From an uncultured Porphyromonadaceae bacterium (GTDB lineage: Bacteria; Bacteroidota; Bacteroidia; Bacteroidales; Barnesiellaceae_A): a stretch of 64,000 nt of DNA. Made by a program: the position numbers and the translations under genes. The notes under the pieces are model-generated. The model searched no databases, was not told the origin of the DNA, and saw nothing but the letters and a program-made list of their open reading frames with translations. The stretch is from positions 36,759 through 100,758 of the forward strand of contig UQMR01000001.1 of the NCBI GenBank assembly GCA_900542255.1, written 5' to 3'. Below, piece after piece: positions 35,969 to 45,571 of the stretch (positions are counted from its first letter, which is position 1; each line of letters starts with the position of its first letter).

Positions 35969-36976
35969 ATGAAATCAGTCGCTGTCGTCATACTCAATTG
36001 GAATGGCGCATCATTGCTCTCTGAGTTTTTGCCTTCTGTATGTCGCTATACTTCGCCCCATCTTGCCGATGTGATAGTGGCCGATAACGGTTCTACCGAT
36101 ACCTCTTTGCAGCTGCTGGCTCAGGAGTTCCCGCAAGTGGGGCTTATACGCTTCCCCCGGAATCACGGATATGCCGAGGGGTATAACCAAGCCGTGAAAG
36201 AGCTGGAAACATATAAATATATAGTATTGCTTAACTCGGATGTCGCCGTTTCACAGGGATGGATAGAGCGGCTTCTGGAATATGCCGAGGAGCACCCCGA
36301 AGTGGGTGCATTGCAACCCAAGATACGCTCTTACCGTCATCCGTCGCAGTTTGAGTATGCCGGGGCCAGTGGAGGCTTCTTGGATTGCAACGGTTTCCCA
36401 TTCTGCCGGGGACGTATTTTCGATGCCATAGAAGAGGATAACGGCCAGTATGACGATGTGGCCGATATCTTGTGGGCATCGGGAGCAGCCCTTTTTATCC
36501 GTCGCGAGGTCTATGTCGCCGTGGGGGGGCTCGATGCCGATTTTTTCGCCCACATGGAAGAGATAGATTTGTGCTGGCGCATAAGGTTGGCCGGTTATGC
36601 CGTGAGGGTCGTGCCGCAGTCGGTAGTCTATCATCAAGGAGGCGCAACACTCGACAATGCCAGCCCATACAAGTTGTATCTGAATTTCAGGAACAACCTG
36701 CTTATGATGTATAAAAACCTCCCTCTCCGCGAGGGACGCCGCAGGCTCTTTATACGCAGGCTATATGACACGGTGGCACTGTTGCGTTATCTGCTTACCG
36801 GGAAATGGGCTTGTGTAATGGCGGTATGGAATGCGCATACCGATTTCAGAAGCATGCGGGGCGTATATACCAACCAGCCCGAGGAGAATATCTTGACCAA
36901 GATTCCCGAGTGCCGTCATAATATTATCTGGGACTATTTTATCAAACATATACGCTGTTTTTCAGAACTTAAATAA
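35969..36976 (+). CDS. Family 2 glycosyltransferase (rhamnosyltransferase-like)
   Basis: 335 residues. GT-A motifs: KSVAVVILNWNGASLLSEFLP, VVADNGSTDTS, IVLLNSDVAV (the DXD-type acidic site), then DADFFAHMEEIDLCWRIRLAGY with the catalytic-base acidic residues. The family resembles rhamnosyltransferases and other envelope glycan transferases. It ends the mtaB-acyltransferase-GT run and may act on lipid A core or an O-chain; sugar not known. Confidence 0.9.
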   Translation: MKSVAVVILNWNGASLLSEFLPSVCRYTSPHLADVIVADNGSTDTSLQLLAQEFPQVGLIRFPRNHGYAEGYNQAVKELETYKYIVLLNSDVAVSQGWIERLLEYAEEHPEVGALQPKIRSYRHPSQFEYAGASGGFLDCNGFPFCRGRIFDAIEEDNGQYDDVADILWASGAALFIRREVYVAVGGLDADFFAHMEEIDLCWRIRLAGYAVRVVPQSVVYHQGGATLDNASPYKLYLNFRNNLLMMYKNLPLREGRRRLFIRRLYDTVALLRYLLTGKWACVMAVWNAHTDFRSMRGVYTNQPEENILTKIPECRHNIIWDYFIKHIRCFSELK

Positions 36977-37042
36977 TAAAGTGGCGATAAGTTAATTTTA
37001 CAAAATAATACGCCATTTGAGGGAGTATATCTCTCTCAAACG

Positions 37043-37074
37043 GTTGTAAATACGGGTGGCATTTCCTAACTTCG
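37043..37074 (+). promoter_or_regulatory. Probable promoter of thrC
   Basis: GTTG (37043-37046), 20 bases, TAACTTCG (37067-37074), one mismatch in each box from the consensus; 31 bases before the ATG. Confidence 0.45.
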
Positions 37075-37105
37075 CCACATAGTTATACGATTCCGACAAA
37101 TATTT

Positions 37106-38413
37106 ATGCTATATTATAGTACTCGAAAACAATCGTCTATGGTCTCGCTCAAAGAGGCGCTCCTGAAAGGGTTGGCACCCGACGGCGGGCTATATATGCC
37201 GCAGACCATACGACTCTATCCTCCGGCATTTTATAAAAACATGGCGGGCATGTCGCTGCGCGAGATATCGTTTGTCGTGGCAGAAGCCTTCTGGAACGAC
37301 GATATTCCGGCCGACCTCTTGCAGGAAATCATATATGACTCCATCAATTTCGACATGCCGCTTGTCAAGATAGCCGACAACCGCTATCTGATAGAACTGT
37401 TCCACGGGCCGTCGTATTCGTTCAAGGACGTAGGGATGCGGCTCATGGCTCGGCTGTTGGGATATTTCGGCGGCAAGACGGCACAAAAGACGGTCAACGT
37501 CTTTGCCTCTACTACCGGCGATACGGGTGCGGCCATGGCCGAGGCTTTTGCGGGAGTGCCGGGTGTGAGAGCATATATCCTCTATCCGCGGGGAAAGGCA
37601 AGTGCGATACAAGAGAAACAGATGGCCTTGCAGAGTGGCAATATCGTACCATTCGAGATAGATGGCACTTTTGAAGATTGTCAGAGACTCATCCGGCAGA
37701 TATTCGGCGATAAGGAGCTCAACAGGAATATTTTGATAACCTCTGCCAATTCGGTGAATGTGGCACGCCTGCTGCCGCAGTCTTTTTACTATTTTTATGC
37801 TTATGCCAATCTGTTGAAGATTGTAGAGAAGCCTACCGATGTGGTATGCAGCGTGCCCTGTGGCAATTTCGGAAGTCTCACGGCCGGATTGATAGCCAAA
37901 CGCATGGGATTGCCCATCAAGCGGTTTGTGGCAGCGACAAACCGTAACGATGTTTTTGAGCGTTATCTGAGGACCGGCAGTTATGAGCCGCGCCCATCTG
38001 TGCCGACGATAGCCAGCTCGATGGACGTAGGCGCACCGTTCAATATAGAACGCATCAGGGAGCTGTATGCCGATGGGCATGACCGCCTGCGTAACGATGT
38101 GGAGAGTGTAAGCTATGACGATGAGCAGATTTGCGAGACGATGCGTCGTGTATATGCCGAGGCAAATTATATGCTCGACCCCCATGGCGCCGTCGCATAC
38201 CGGGCGCTCGATGAGAAACTCCGTCCCGGCGAGATTGGTATCTCGCTTGCTCCGGCGCATCCAGCCAAATATGCCGAGAGTGTAAGCCGTGTTTTGGGAG
38301 CAGAGGTACCGGTGCCTACGCGTCTTGTAGCGATGCAGCAGTATCGCAAGCGCAGTATTCCCATGTCGCCGCTTTTTGCCGACCTGAAAAAGTTCCTGAT
38401 GCAGGAGATGTAA
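37106..38413 (+). CDS. thrC: Threonine synthase
   Basis: 435 residues. It makes threonine from O-phosphohomoserine with PLP. The N-terminus YYSTRKQSSMVSLKEALLKGLAPDGGLYMP is typical; the PLP lysine is K107 in HGPSYSFKDVGMRLMA, with the phosphate-binding ASTTGDTGAAMAEAF and CSVPCGNFGSLTAGLIAKRMG. Length fits the bacterial type. The end converges with the next gene on the other strand, only 5 bases apart, with no hairpin between them. The upstream genes of the pathway are not in the window. Confidence 0.96.
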   Translation: MLYYSTRKQSSMVSLKEALLKGLAPDGGLYMPQTIRLYPPAFYKNMAGMSLREISFVVAEAFWNDDIPADLLQEIIYDSINFDMPLVKIADNRYLIELFHGPSYSFKDVGMRLMARLLGYFGGKTAQKTVNVFASTTGDTGAAMAEAFAGVPGVRAYILYPRGKASAIQEKQMALQSGNIVPFEIDGTFEDCQRLIRQIFGDKELNRNILITSANSVNVARLLPQSFYYFYAYANLLKIVEKPTDVVCSVPCGNFGSLTAGLIAKRMGLPIKRFVAATNRNDVFERYLRTGSYEPRPSVPTIASSMDVGAPFNIERIRELYADGHDRLRNDVESVSYDDEQICETMRRVYAEANYMLDPHGAVAYRALDEKLRPGEIGISLAPAHPAKYAESVSRVLGAEVPVPTRLVAMQQYRKRSIPMSPLFADLKKFLMQEM

Positions 38414-38418
38414 TTTGT

Positions 38419-39324
38419 TTACCGTAGTTTGAGCCTCTGTCCCGGCGACAGCGGTGCGTCGCGGCGCATCTTGTTCCTTTTGGCGAGATGTTTCAGCTCT
38501 ATTCCGTATTGCTGCGAGATGAAGTGGAGGGTCTCGCCCTCTCTCACTATGTGCAGGTCGTAGCCTTCGGCCGCTTTTTTGTTCTTCTTCTCTAAGTAGA
38601 CAATGTCGCCTGCCGCAAGCGTAACATCGGCTTTGCTGTCATTGTAGCGGGCCAACTCTTTGGGTGAGAAGCCAAAGTCGTCGGCTATTGTCTGGTAGGT
38701 GTCGCCATCCGACGCCTCCACATAGAGCAGCCCCCACGAGCGGTACACGGTGTGCCGGGGTGCAGCCGGGGGATATCTCCTGGTGTCGGCTTTGTTGTCG
38801 CGGCTCTTTTTGCTGTTGCCCGCCTTCTTGACAAAGCGGTTGAGGTCATACAGCTCTATCAGGTTTATCAGTTTCTGGGCGTATGAGGGGTCGGTAGCGT
38901 AACCATATTTTTTCAACCCGCGAGCCCAACCTTTATAATCGGTGAGTTTCAGCTCGAATAATTTTTGGTACCGGTCTCTGAGTAGAAATTGCGAGTGGTC
39001 GTGATAGGAGTCTTCTACGCTGCGGTACTTGCGGTAGCAGTCGCGTTTGTAATGGATGGTAGCCCCCTCCCAGTCGTGGCATTTTATGCCGAAATGGTTG
39101 TTGGCTTTGCGGGAGAGCTCGCTGGTGCCGGCACCCGATTCGAGTAATCCTTGCGCCAGCGTGATACTCGCGGGAATGCCATAGCGGCGTTGGTGCTCCT
39201 GTGCCAGCCCGGCATATTTTTCGATATACTCTTCATACTGCCTGATGCGGCTTTGAGCCATCGTACAAGGCAGTGAGAGCAAGGTCGTCGCAACAATCAG
39301 GATAAAAGGGATGCTTCTCTTCAC
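38419..39324 (-). CDS. Secreted glucosaminidase with LysM repeats
   Basis: 301 residues. A signal peptide (IPFILIVATTLLSLPCTMAQ) precedes a GH73-type glucosaminidase domain (about 30-165; PASITLAQGLLESGAGTSEL with the catalytic Glu, and GWARGLKKYGYATDPSYAQKL). Two LysM-like units follow, about residues 205-250 (ASDGDTYQTIADDFGFSPKE) and 258-301 (HIVREGETLHFISQQYGIE). It probably cleaves peptidoglycan in the periplasm during cell separation or remodelling. Fold and domains are clear. Confidence 0.93.
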   Translation of the reverse strand: MKRSIPFILIVATTLLSLPCTMAQSRIRQYEEYIEKYAGLAQEHQRRYGIPASITLAQGLLESGAGTSELSRKANNHFGIKCHDWEGATIHYKRDCYRKYRSVEDSYHDHSQFLLRDRYQKLFELKLTDYKGWARGLKKYGYATDPSYAQKLINLIELYDLNRFVKKAGNSKKSRDNKADTRRYPPAAPRHTVYRSWGLLYVEASDGDTYQTIADDFGFSPKELARYNDSKADVTLAAGDIVYLEKKNKKAAEGYDLHIVREGETLHFISQQYGIELKHLAKRNKMRRDAPLSPGQRLKLR

Positions 39325-39387
39325 GTCGAAATAGATTATTTACCGAAAAAAGGGTTTCGCGATATTCGATTTTCCGATGGAAACAAT

Positions 39388-39395
39388 TATTTTTG
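39388..39395 (+). promoter_or_regulatory. -7 box of the cdd-dnaX operon
   Basis: TATTTTTG, 25 bases before the cdd ATG; -33 box not clear. Confidence 0.45.
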
Positions 39396-39420
39396 TGCAA
39401 ATAGAGACAATGTAATCTGT

Positions 39421-39897
39421 ATGGAAAAAGCCAATATCGTTACAAATATACTCGTTTGCAGTTACAATGAACTGACGGAGGAGCAAAAAAAATTGGTCGA
39501 TTGCGCCAAAAACGCTTGTAAGCGGGCTTACGCGCCCTATTCCTGTTTTAGCGTGGGGGCAGCCGCATTGCTTGCCAACGGCGAGATTATCGAGGGTAGC
39601 AATCAGGAGAATGCCGCCTATCCATCCGGCATTTGCGCCGAGCGTACGACGCTGTTTTATGCCGGGGCAAGCCATCCCGACGTTCCGGTATGCAAGTTGG
39701 CTATTGCAGCCATGAGAGACGATGCCTACATTGCAGAGCCTACGGCTCCGTGCGGAGCCTGCCGGCAGGTGATACTCGAAACGGAAAACCGCTATGCCTC
39801 ACCCATAGAGATATTGCTCTACGGTGAGGAGAAGACATACATTGTTTCGTCGATAAAAGAGCTTCTGCCGTTGAGTTTCGGGAAAGAAAACCTCTGA
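39421..39897 (+). CDS. cdd: Cytidine deaminase
   Basis: 158 residues. It deaminates cytidine and deoxycytidine to the uridines in pyrimidine salvage. The catalytic zinc site is C72 with E74 (ICAERTTLFYAG) and C111 and C114 (PCGACRQV); YAPYSCFSVGAAAL is the substrate-side motif. Slightly longer than the 130-140 residues usual for the tetrameric form because of an N-terminal extension of about 20 residues. It precedes dnaX by 18 bases, so the two are probably transcribed together. Confidence 0.96.
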   Translation: MEKANIVTNILVCSYNELTEEQKKLVDCAKNACKRAYAPYSCFSVGAAALLANGEIIEGSNQENAAYPSGICAERTTLFYAGASHPDVPVCKLAIAAMRDDAYIAEPTAPCGACRQVILETENRYASPIEILLYGEEKTYIVSSIKELLPLSFGKENL

Positions 39898-39915
39898 TAA
39901 AATCGTTTGGCAAGG

Positions 39916-41682
39916 ATGGAAAATTATATCGTTTCGGCACGGAAGTATCGCCCGACGACATTCAAGTCGGTAGTGGGGCAGAAAGCCCTTACCCGTACGC
40001 TCAAAAATGCTATCGATGCCCACAAGGTGGCACATGCCTATCTGTTTTGCGGTCCGCGCGGAGTAGGCAAGACCTCTTGTGCCCGTATTTTTGCCAAAAC
40101 CATCAATTGCCTGCATCCTACGCCCGAGGGCGAAGCCTGCAACGAGTGCGAGTCTTGCAGAGCCTTCAATGAGCAGCGCTCATATAACATCTTGGAGCTC
40201 GATGCCGCGTCGAATAATGGCGTAGATGAGATACGGGCTTTGGTAGACCAAGTGCGCATACCTCCGCAAGTGGGAGCGTACAAGGTGTTTATCGTCGATG
40301 AGGTGCACATGCTCTCGCCGGCGGCATTCAATGCTTTTCTGAAAACGCTCGAAGAGCCGCCTCGCCACGCAATCTTCATATTGGCTACTACCGAGAAGCA
40401 CAAGATTCTGCCTACGATATTATCACGTTGTCAGGTCTATGATTTCCACCGCATTACAGTGGACGATATTGCCGAGCACCTGGGCTATGTCGCTTCGCAG
40501 GAGGGTATTGCAGCCGAGCCCGAGGCACTGAGTATCATTGCCCAGAAGGCCGACGGCGGTATGCGCGACGCCCTTTCGATATTCGACCAGATAGCCAGTT
40601 TCTCGGCTGGGAATATCACCTATCAGTCGGTAATAGAGAATCTGAATATTCTCGATTACGAATACTATTTCAGGCTCACCGATGCTTTTCTGGCGGGCGA
40701 CGTCTCTTCGTCGCTGTTGGTTTACAAGGATATTTGCGACAAAGGTTTCGAGTCGCAGTACTTTATAGTAGGATTGGGCAGTCACTTCCGCAACCTCTTG
40801 GTATGTAAAGACCCTGTAACGCTGTCACTCTTTGAGGGCGGCGAGGCATTGGCCCAACGATACGGGGCGCAGGCAGCCCGTTGTCGGGAGCAGTTCCTCT
40901 ACCGGGCGATGGACCTTGTGAACAAGTGCGACCTCAATTACAAAATAAGCAACAACAAGCGGTTCCTGGTAGAGCTTATGCTCATACAACTTTGTCAGCT
41001 TGTCGCACAGTCAGAGGCACCGTCGGTAGAGCAGGCAACCCCCGCGTTGCGCCCGGTTACACCCGCCGCCCATACGACGGGAGCCCCTTCGCATACATCG
41101 GGTGCGACGGCAGCTCCTCGGTCCAACGCTCAGCCCCAGTCCGCCCCGACGGCTGTACAGCAATCGGCCGGTACCCGGCCCGTCTCCATATCCCGCCCGG
41201 CTGCTCCCGCCCCGGTACGTCCCAAATCGGCGCCGGCCGTGGGCAAACCGCCGGTACCGTCTATACGCATCAATGCTGCTGCCAAGAACGATGAGGCACC
41301 CGAAAAGCAGCCTTTGCGCGACACCCCCATATCGCAAGAGAGCTTGTTGCAGTCGTGGAACGCCTTTGCCGGAACCATTACCGATGAGGTGGCGCTATAC
41401 AACACCATGCGTACCCACCTGCCGCAGTTGCAGGACAAGACCACCTGTCGGGTTGTCATAGAAAGTCCAATACAGCAGGCTTTGCTGCTCGAAAAGCAGG
41501 ACTCTATCATAGATTTCCTGCGAGAACAGCTCAAAAACGATTTTATAGAGATGGAACTCTTTATGCAGGTATCTGATGAGAAGAAAGTGACTTATGATGC
41601 CGCCGACATCATAGCTGCGATGAAAGAGAATAATCCCAATATAGTGAAAGCCATCAAGATGCTGAATCTGGAAATGGAGTGA
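39916..41682 (+). CDS. dnaX: DNA polymerase III subunit gamma/tau
   Basis: 588 residues from the ATG at 39916; a TTG at 39907 in the same frame is possible but gives no conserved sequence. It is the clamp-loader ATPase. Walker A GPRGVGKT at 46-53, zinc cysteines C65, C75, C78 and C81, Walker B FIVDEVH at 125-131, sensor ATTEKHKILPTILSRCQ. From about residue 380 a Pro/Ala-rich linker (about 80 residues) leads to a tau-like C-terminal domain (LQSWNAFAGTITDEVALYNT). No clear frameshift signal for a separate gamma form was found. Confidence 0.95.
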   Translation: MENYIVSARKYRPTTFKSVVGQKALTRTLKNAIDAHKVAHAYLFCGPRGVGKTSCARIFAKTINCLHPTPEGEACNECESCRAFNEQRSYNILELDAASNNGVDEIRALVDQVRIPPQVGAYKVFIVDEVHMLSPAAFNAFLKTLEEPPRHAIFILATTEKHKILPTILSRCQVYDFHRITVDDIAEHLGYVASQEGIAAEPEALSIIAQKADGGMRDALSIFDQIASFSAGNITYQSVIENLNILDYEYYFRLTDAFLAGDVSSSLLVYKDICDKGFESQYFIVGLGSHFRNLLVCKDPVTLSLFEGGEALAQRYGAQAARCREQFLYRAMDLVNKCDLNYKISNNKRFLVELMLIQLCQLVAQSEAPSVEQATPALRPVTPAAHTTGAPSHTSGATAAPRSNAQPQSAPTAVQQSAGTRPVSISRPAAPAPVRPKSAPAVGKPPVPSIRINAAAKNDEAPEKQPLRDTPISQESLLQSWNAFAGTITDEVALYNTMRTHLPQLQDKTTCRVVIESPIQQALLLEKQDSIIDFLREQLKNDFIEMELFMQVSDEKKVTYDAADIIAAMKENNPNIVKAIKMLNLEME

Positions 41683-41744
41683 GTCCCCGCCGGCTGTCGT
41701 GGCTGAGCTGCGATGGCCCGATTCTAATTTCACAAGGAAAAGTA

Positions 41745-41775
41745 TTGCAAAATACCCTCAGGTTGATTACCTTTG
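41745..41775 (+). promoter_or_regulatory. Promoter of ansA
   Basis: ATTG (41745-41748), 19 bases, TACCTTTG (41768-41775), 33 bases before the ATG. Confidence 0.6.
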
Positions 41776-41808
41776 TTTATACATTTATAACATATAACGC
41801 ACATAAGT

Positions 41809-42855
41809 ATGGCGACATCGTTGACATCGGTACTCATTATCTATACGGGAGGTACCATTGGTATGGCGCAGAATCCTGTTACAGGAGCCTTGGAGCCTTT
41901 CAATTTCCATCATCTCCTGGATAATGTACCCGAATTGAGGCAGCTGGGCTCTTCTATCTCCACCATACAGTTTGAGCCGCCCATAGATTCATCTGAGATA
42001 GAGCCGTCGCAATGGGAGAGACTGGTATATCTTATCTCTGAAAATTACGATTTGTTCGATGGTTTTGTTGTCTTGCACGGCACCGATACGATGGCATATA
42101 CGGCATCGGCCGTGAGTTTTATGCTCGAAAATCTGAGTAAGCCCGTTATATTTACCGGCTCGCAGCTTCCCGTAGGAGTGTTGCGCACCGATGGCAAGGA
42201 GAATCTGATTACAGCCATAGAGATAGCTTCGGCCAAACATCCCGACGGAAGTCCTGTTGTCCCCGAGGTGTGCATCTTTTTCGAGAACTCGCTGATGCGG
42301 GGCAATCGCACCCGCAAAATCAGTGCCGAGAACTTCAATGCGTTTGCCTCGCCCAACTATCCCCTGCTGGCACAAGCGGGTGTGCATATCAGTTACGACG
42401 AGAGCGAAATACGCCACCCTGATGAGACATTGCCGTTGAAGGCGCACTATGCGATGGACAATAATATAGCCGTGCTGAAATTATATCCCGGCATCAGCAG
42501 GCAGGCTGTGCATCAGATATTGGGTATCCCCGGTTTGAAAGGGGTTGTGATGGAGACCTTCGGGGCGGGTAATGCCCCCAAAAGCGAGTGGTTCTTGGCG
42601 GAGCTGCGCGAGGCCATACAGCGAGGCATCGTTATTGTCAATGTCACGCAGTGCAACAGCGGCAGTGTGCAGATGAGGTTATACAGCACGGGCAATACCT
42701 TGCAGGGGTGCGGTGTGCTGAGCGGCTACGACAGTACCACGGAAGCTGCCATTGCCAAACTGATGTTCCTTTTCGGGCACGGTCTTTCGCCCGAGGCCGT
42801 TGCGGAGGCAATGAACCGCTCTTTTGTCGGGGAGATAACCATTCCCGATGCGTAA
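41809..42855 (+). CDS. ansA: L-asparaginase, type I
   Basis: 348 residues. It hydrolyses asparagine to aspartate and ammonia. The two threonine motifs are T13 in IYTGGTIGM and T92-D93 in VLHGTDTMAYTAS; FTGSQLPVGVLRTDGKENL and VVMETFGAGNAP are also typical. No signal peptide, which together with length points to the cytosolic type I enzyme. It stands alone under its own promoter. Confidence 0.95.
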   Translation: MATSLTSVLIIYTGGTIGMAQNPVTGALEPFNFHHLLDNVPELRQLGSSISTIQFEPPIDSSEIEPSQWERLVYLISENYDLFDGFVVLHGTDTMAYTASAVSFMLENLSKPVIFTGSQLPVGVLRTDGKENLITAIEIASAKHPDGSPVVPEVCIFFENSLMRGNRTRKISAENFNAFASPNYPLLAQAGVHISYDESEIRHPDETLPLKAHYAMDNNIAVLKLYPGISRQAVHQILGIPGLKGVVMETFGAGNAPKSEWFLAELREAIQRGIVIVNVTQCNSGSVQMRLYSTGNTLQGCGVLSGYDSTTEAAIAKLMFLFGHGLSPEAVAEAMNRSFVGEITIPDA

Positions 42856-42925
42856 GGAGCTCCTCCGCTAGTCTCAATCCCCGGGGCTTTTTGCGGCGAG
42901 ACGAACGACATGCAGTTATATCAAT

Positions 42926-42961
42926 AAAAAAATGGTCGCTTTCCTTGTGGAGGCGACCATT
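42926..42961 (-). terminator. Terminator of rpsO
   Basis: Minus strand: AATGGTCGC / GCGACCATT stem of 9 bp (13-base loop that can pair further, TCC/GGA) followed by TTTTTATTGA. It lies 23 bases after the rpsO stop. Confidence 0.8.
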
Positions 42962-42983
42962 CTTTGTTGTTTCGTTTCGCAGA

Positions 42984-43259
42984 TTATTTGCGAATACCCA
43001 GCTCTTTGTTGGCGATGATTGCACGATAACGGTTGATGTCTTTTCTCATCAGATAATCGAGCAAACGACGGCGTTTACCTACCAACATTTTCAAAGCCCT
43101 TTGTGTCGTATAATCTTTGTGGTTTGACTTCAAATGTTCAGTCAAACGAGAAATACGGTACGAGAATAATGCAATCTGTGCCTCAGGAGAGCCAGTATCA
43201 GTATTGGACTTTCCGTATTTCTCAAAGATTTCAATTTTTTTCTCAGCGGTTAAATACAT
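42984..43259 (-). CDS. rpsO: 30S ribosomal protein S15
   Basis: 91 residues, near the usual 89. The S15 signature is EYGKSNTDTGSPEAQIALFS-like (here EKYGKSNTDTGSPEAQIALF), followed by RISRLTEHLKSNHKDYTTQRALKMLVGKRRRLLDYL. It binds 16S rRNA in the platform of the 30S subunit. A consensus promoter is at 43303-43333 and a terminator follows, so it is a single-gene unit, divergent from typA. Confidence 0.98.
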   Translation of the reverse strand: MYLTAEKKIEIFEKYGKSNTDTGSPEAQIALFSYRISRLTEHLKSNHKDYTTQRALKMLVGKRRRLLDYLMRKDINRYRAIIANKELGIRK

Positions 43260-43302
43260 TTCCTTTTGAGTTTTTTGTTGTTATATAAATCATTTGAGCG
43301 CA

Positions 43303-43333
43303 CAAAGGTACTAATAGTTTTTGTAACGGCAAA
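43303..43333 (-). promoter_or_regulatory. Promoter of rpsO
   Basis: Minus strand TTTG (43333-43330), 19 bases, TACCTTTG (43310-43303), 44 bases before the ATG. The intergenic region 43260-43622 also holds the typA -7 box; the middle part, about 43340-43530, shows no recognisable feature. Confidence 0.75.
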
Positions 43334-43548
43334 ATTGTTGAGTATAAAAAGTTTCTGGCCGTTTTTTGGGGGAGTAGGGTCTTGCCGTGGGAAAGAGAGC
43401 GTATATTGTGGCATGGCCTGCTGTATATCCCCCGAGAGGGGGTGGGCGATGGTTCTGATGGGAGATTCTGGCATAAGATGGTGGGGTGCAATCTCTTTGT
43501 TACACACATCTATTCTCTTGTCGTAGTAAAATATGTTGTCTTTTTTTG

Positions 43549-43556
43549 TACCTTTG
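43549..43556 (+). promoter_or_regulatory. -7 box of typA
   Basis: TACCTTTG after a run of seven T, 66 bases before the ATG at 43623. Confidence 0.6.
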
Positions 43557-43622
43557 CACCGCCAAAATCGTACGGTTCGTCCTGCGACTGGCATACGTTC
43601 TATATAAATTCAGTAGGTTGTT

Positions 43623-45422
43623 ATGCAGAAAATAAGGAATATTGCCATTATAGCCCATGTCGATCATGGAAAAACGACATTGGTCGATAAAATGCTGATG
43701 GCCGGTCATCTTTTTCGCGAGAACCAGAAAACCGGCGAGTTGATACTCGATAATAATGACTTGGAGCGTGAGCGAGGCATCACGATTCTTTCTAAAAACG
43801 TCTCTATCAGGTATAAAGATTATAAGATAAATATTATAGATACGCCGGGACACGCCGATTTCGGCGGTGAGGTAGAGCGGGTGCTCAATATGGCCGACGG
43901 CTGTCTGTTGCTCGTCGACGCTTTCGAGGGCCCCATGCCTCAGACCCGTTTTGTGTTGCAGAAAGCGATAGAAATGGGTTTGAAGCCGGTGGTTGTCATT
44001 AACAAAGTTGACAAGCCCAACTGCCGCCCCGATGAGGTGCAGGACATGGTGCTCGACCTTATGTTTAGTCTCGACGCATCGGAAGAGCAGCTCGATTTCC
44101 CCACTATATACGGTTCGGCCAAACAAGGATGGATGAGTACCGACTGGCGCAAGCCTACCGATAACATCCAACCCCTGCTCGATGCCATCATAGAGTATAT
44201 CCCCGAGCCTCCCTATCTGGAAGGCCCTGCCCAGATGCTTATCACATCGCTCGATTACTCTTCTTATGTAGGGCGTATCGCCGTAGGTCGCGTTCACCGC
44301 GGAGAGTTGCGCGAGGGAATGGAGGTAGCTCTCTGCAAGCGTGACGGCTCGGTAGTGAAACAACGTATCAAGGAGCTTGACCTCTTTGAAGGCATGGGAC
44401 GCACCAAAGTGGCGAGTGCCGGTTGCGGTGACATCTGTGCGCTGGTAGGTCTCGATGATTTTGAGATTGGCGATACCGTTGCCGATGCCCTCAATCCCGA
44501 GCCGCTCGAACGCATAGCCATCGACGAGCCTACCATGTCTATGACATTTACCATAAACGATTCGCCGTTCTTTGGGCGCGACGGCAAGTATGTGACCTCC
44601 CGCCACATAGCCGACCGTCTGGCTCGCGAGCTGGACAAAAACTTGGCCTTGCGTGTCGAAAAGGGTCCCAAAGAGGATGTATGGAATGTCTATGGCCGGG
44701 GCGTGTTGCACCTCTCGGTCCTTATCGAGACCATGCGGCGCGAAGGATATGAATTGCAGGTAGGGCAGCCGCAGGTTATCATCAAGGAGATAGATGGCCA
44801 GAAATGCGAGCCCGTAGAGCTGCTCACCATCAATCTGCCCGAGGAGTATTCGAGCAGAATCATCGATATGGTGACACGTCGCAAGGGAGAGATGACCTCT
44901 ATGACGACACAGGGCGACCGCCTGCATATAGAGTTTGTCATACCGTCGCGCGGCATCATAGGATTGCGCAATAATGTGCTTACCGCATCGGCCGGCGAGG
45001 CTGTGATGGCGCACCGCTTCTTGGAGTACCAGCCGTGGAAGGGCGAGATAGACCGCCGTACCAACGGTTCGCTCATAGCCATGGAGGCCGGTACGGCTTA
45101 TGCGTATGCCATAGACAAGCTGCAAGACCGCGGGCGCTTCTTTATCTTCCCGCAAGAGGAGGTATATGCAGGGCAGGTCGTGGGCGAGAATGCCAAGGAA
45201 AACGACATTGTCGTGAATGTTACCAAGTCGAAGAAGCTGACCAACATGCGTGCTTCGGGTTCCGACGATAAAGTGAAACTTGTGCCCCCCGTAGTATTTA
45301 CCCTCGAAGAGGCCTTGGAGTATATCAAGGAAGATGAGTATGTCGAGGTTACCCCGCACCACCTGCGGCTGCGCAAAATCATTCTCGACGAGATAGAGCG
45401 CAAGCGTGCCAACAAGCAATAA
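43623..45422 (+). CDS. typA: Ribosome-associated GTPase TypA/BipA
   Basis: 599 residues, the usual length. TypA is a translational GTPase related to EF-G, involved in ribosome assembly and stress. G1 is AHVDHGKT at 11-18, the G2/G3 region is [10 protein letters not shown] and [17 protein letters not shown]4 NKVDKP. Domains II, III and V follow ([35 protein letters not shown]). All motifs intact. A strong terminator follows. Confidence 0.97.
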   Translation: MQKIRNIAIIAHVDHGKTTLVDKMLMAGHLFRENQKTGELILDNNDLERERGITILSKNVSIRYKDYKINIIDTPGHADFGGEVERVLNMADGCLLLVDAFEGPMPQTRFVLQKAIEMGLKPVVVINKVDKPNCRPDEVQDMVLDLMFSLDASEEQLDFPTIYGSAKQGWMSTDWRKPTDNIQPLLDAIIEYIPEPPYLEGPAQMLITSLDYSSYVGRIAVGRVHRGELREGMEVALCKRDGSVVKQRIKELDLFEGMGRTKVASAGCGDICALVGLDDFEIGDTVADALNPEPLERIAIDEPTMSMTFTINDSPFFGRDGKYVTSRHIADRLARELDKNLALRVEKGPKEDVWNVYGRGVLHLSVLIETMRREGYELQVGQPQVIIKEIDGQKCEPVELLTINLPEEYSSRIIDMVTRRKGEMTSMTTQGDRLHIEFVIPSRGIIGLRNNVLTASAGEAVMAHRFLEYQPWKGEIDRRTNGSLIAMEAGTAYAYAIDKLQDRGRFFIFPQEEVYAGQVVGENAKENDIVVNVTKSKKLTNMRASGSDDKVKLVPPVVFTLEEALEYIKEDEYVEVTPHHLRLRKIILDEIERKRANKQ

Positions 45423-45451
45423 CGGCAGGCCGCAGCCTCCGATACGATATT

Positions 45452-45487
45452 ATCCGTGCCGCATTTGTTGCGGCGCGGATTTTTTTG
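45452..45487 (+). terminator. Terminator of typA
   Basis: 11-bp stem ATCCGTGCCGC / GCGGCGCGGAT (one G-T pair, loop of 7) followed by seven T. Starts 30 bases after the stop. Confidence 0.92.
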
Positions 45488-45520
45488 TCGTGTCGGTTTT
45501 TATATGCGCAGGGAATAGCG

Positions 45521-45528
45521 TATCTTTA
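45521..45528 (+). promoter_or_regulatory. Near-consensus -7 box before the SDR gene
   Basis: TATCTTTA, 44 bases before the ATG; one mismatch from consensus. Confidence 0.35.
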
Positions 45529-45571
45529 CGCTCACAAAGAGACACCGATATAAAAGGAAACCGAGCAATAT

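Noticed and set aside
40000-41682. Programmed frameshift inside dnaX
   Set aside because: No run of six or seven A with a following hairpin was noticed near the gamma/tau boundary region; the tau-length frame is complete.
43500-45419. 639-residue open frame on the minus strand, opposite typA
   Set aside because: It mirrors the whole typA gene, has no domain motif, and typA is unambiguous. Long antisense frames are expected in GC-rich codon use here.
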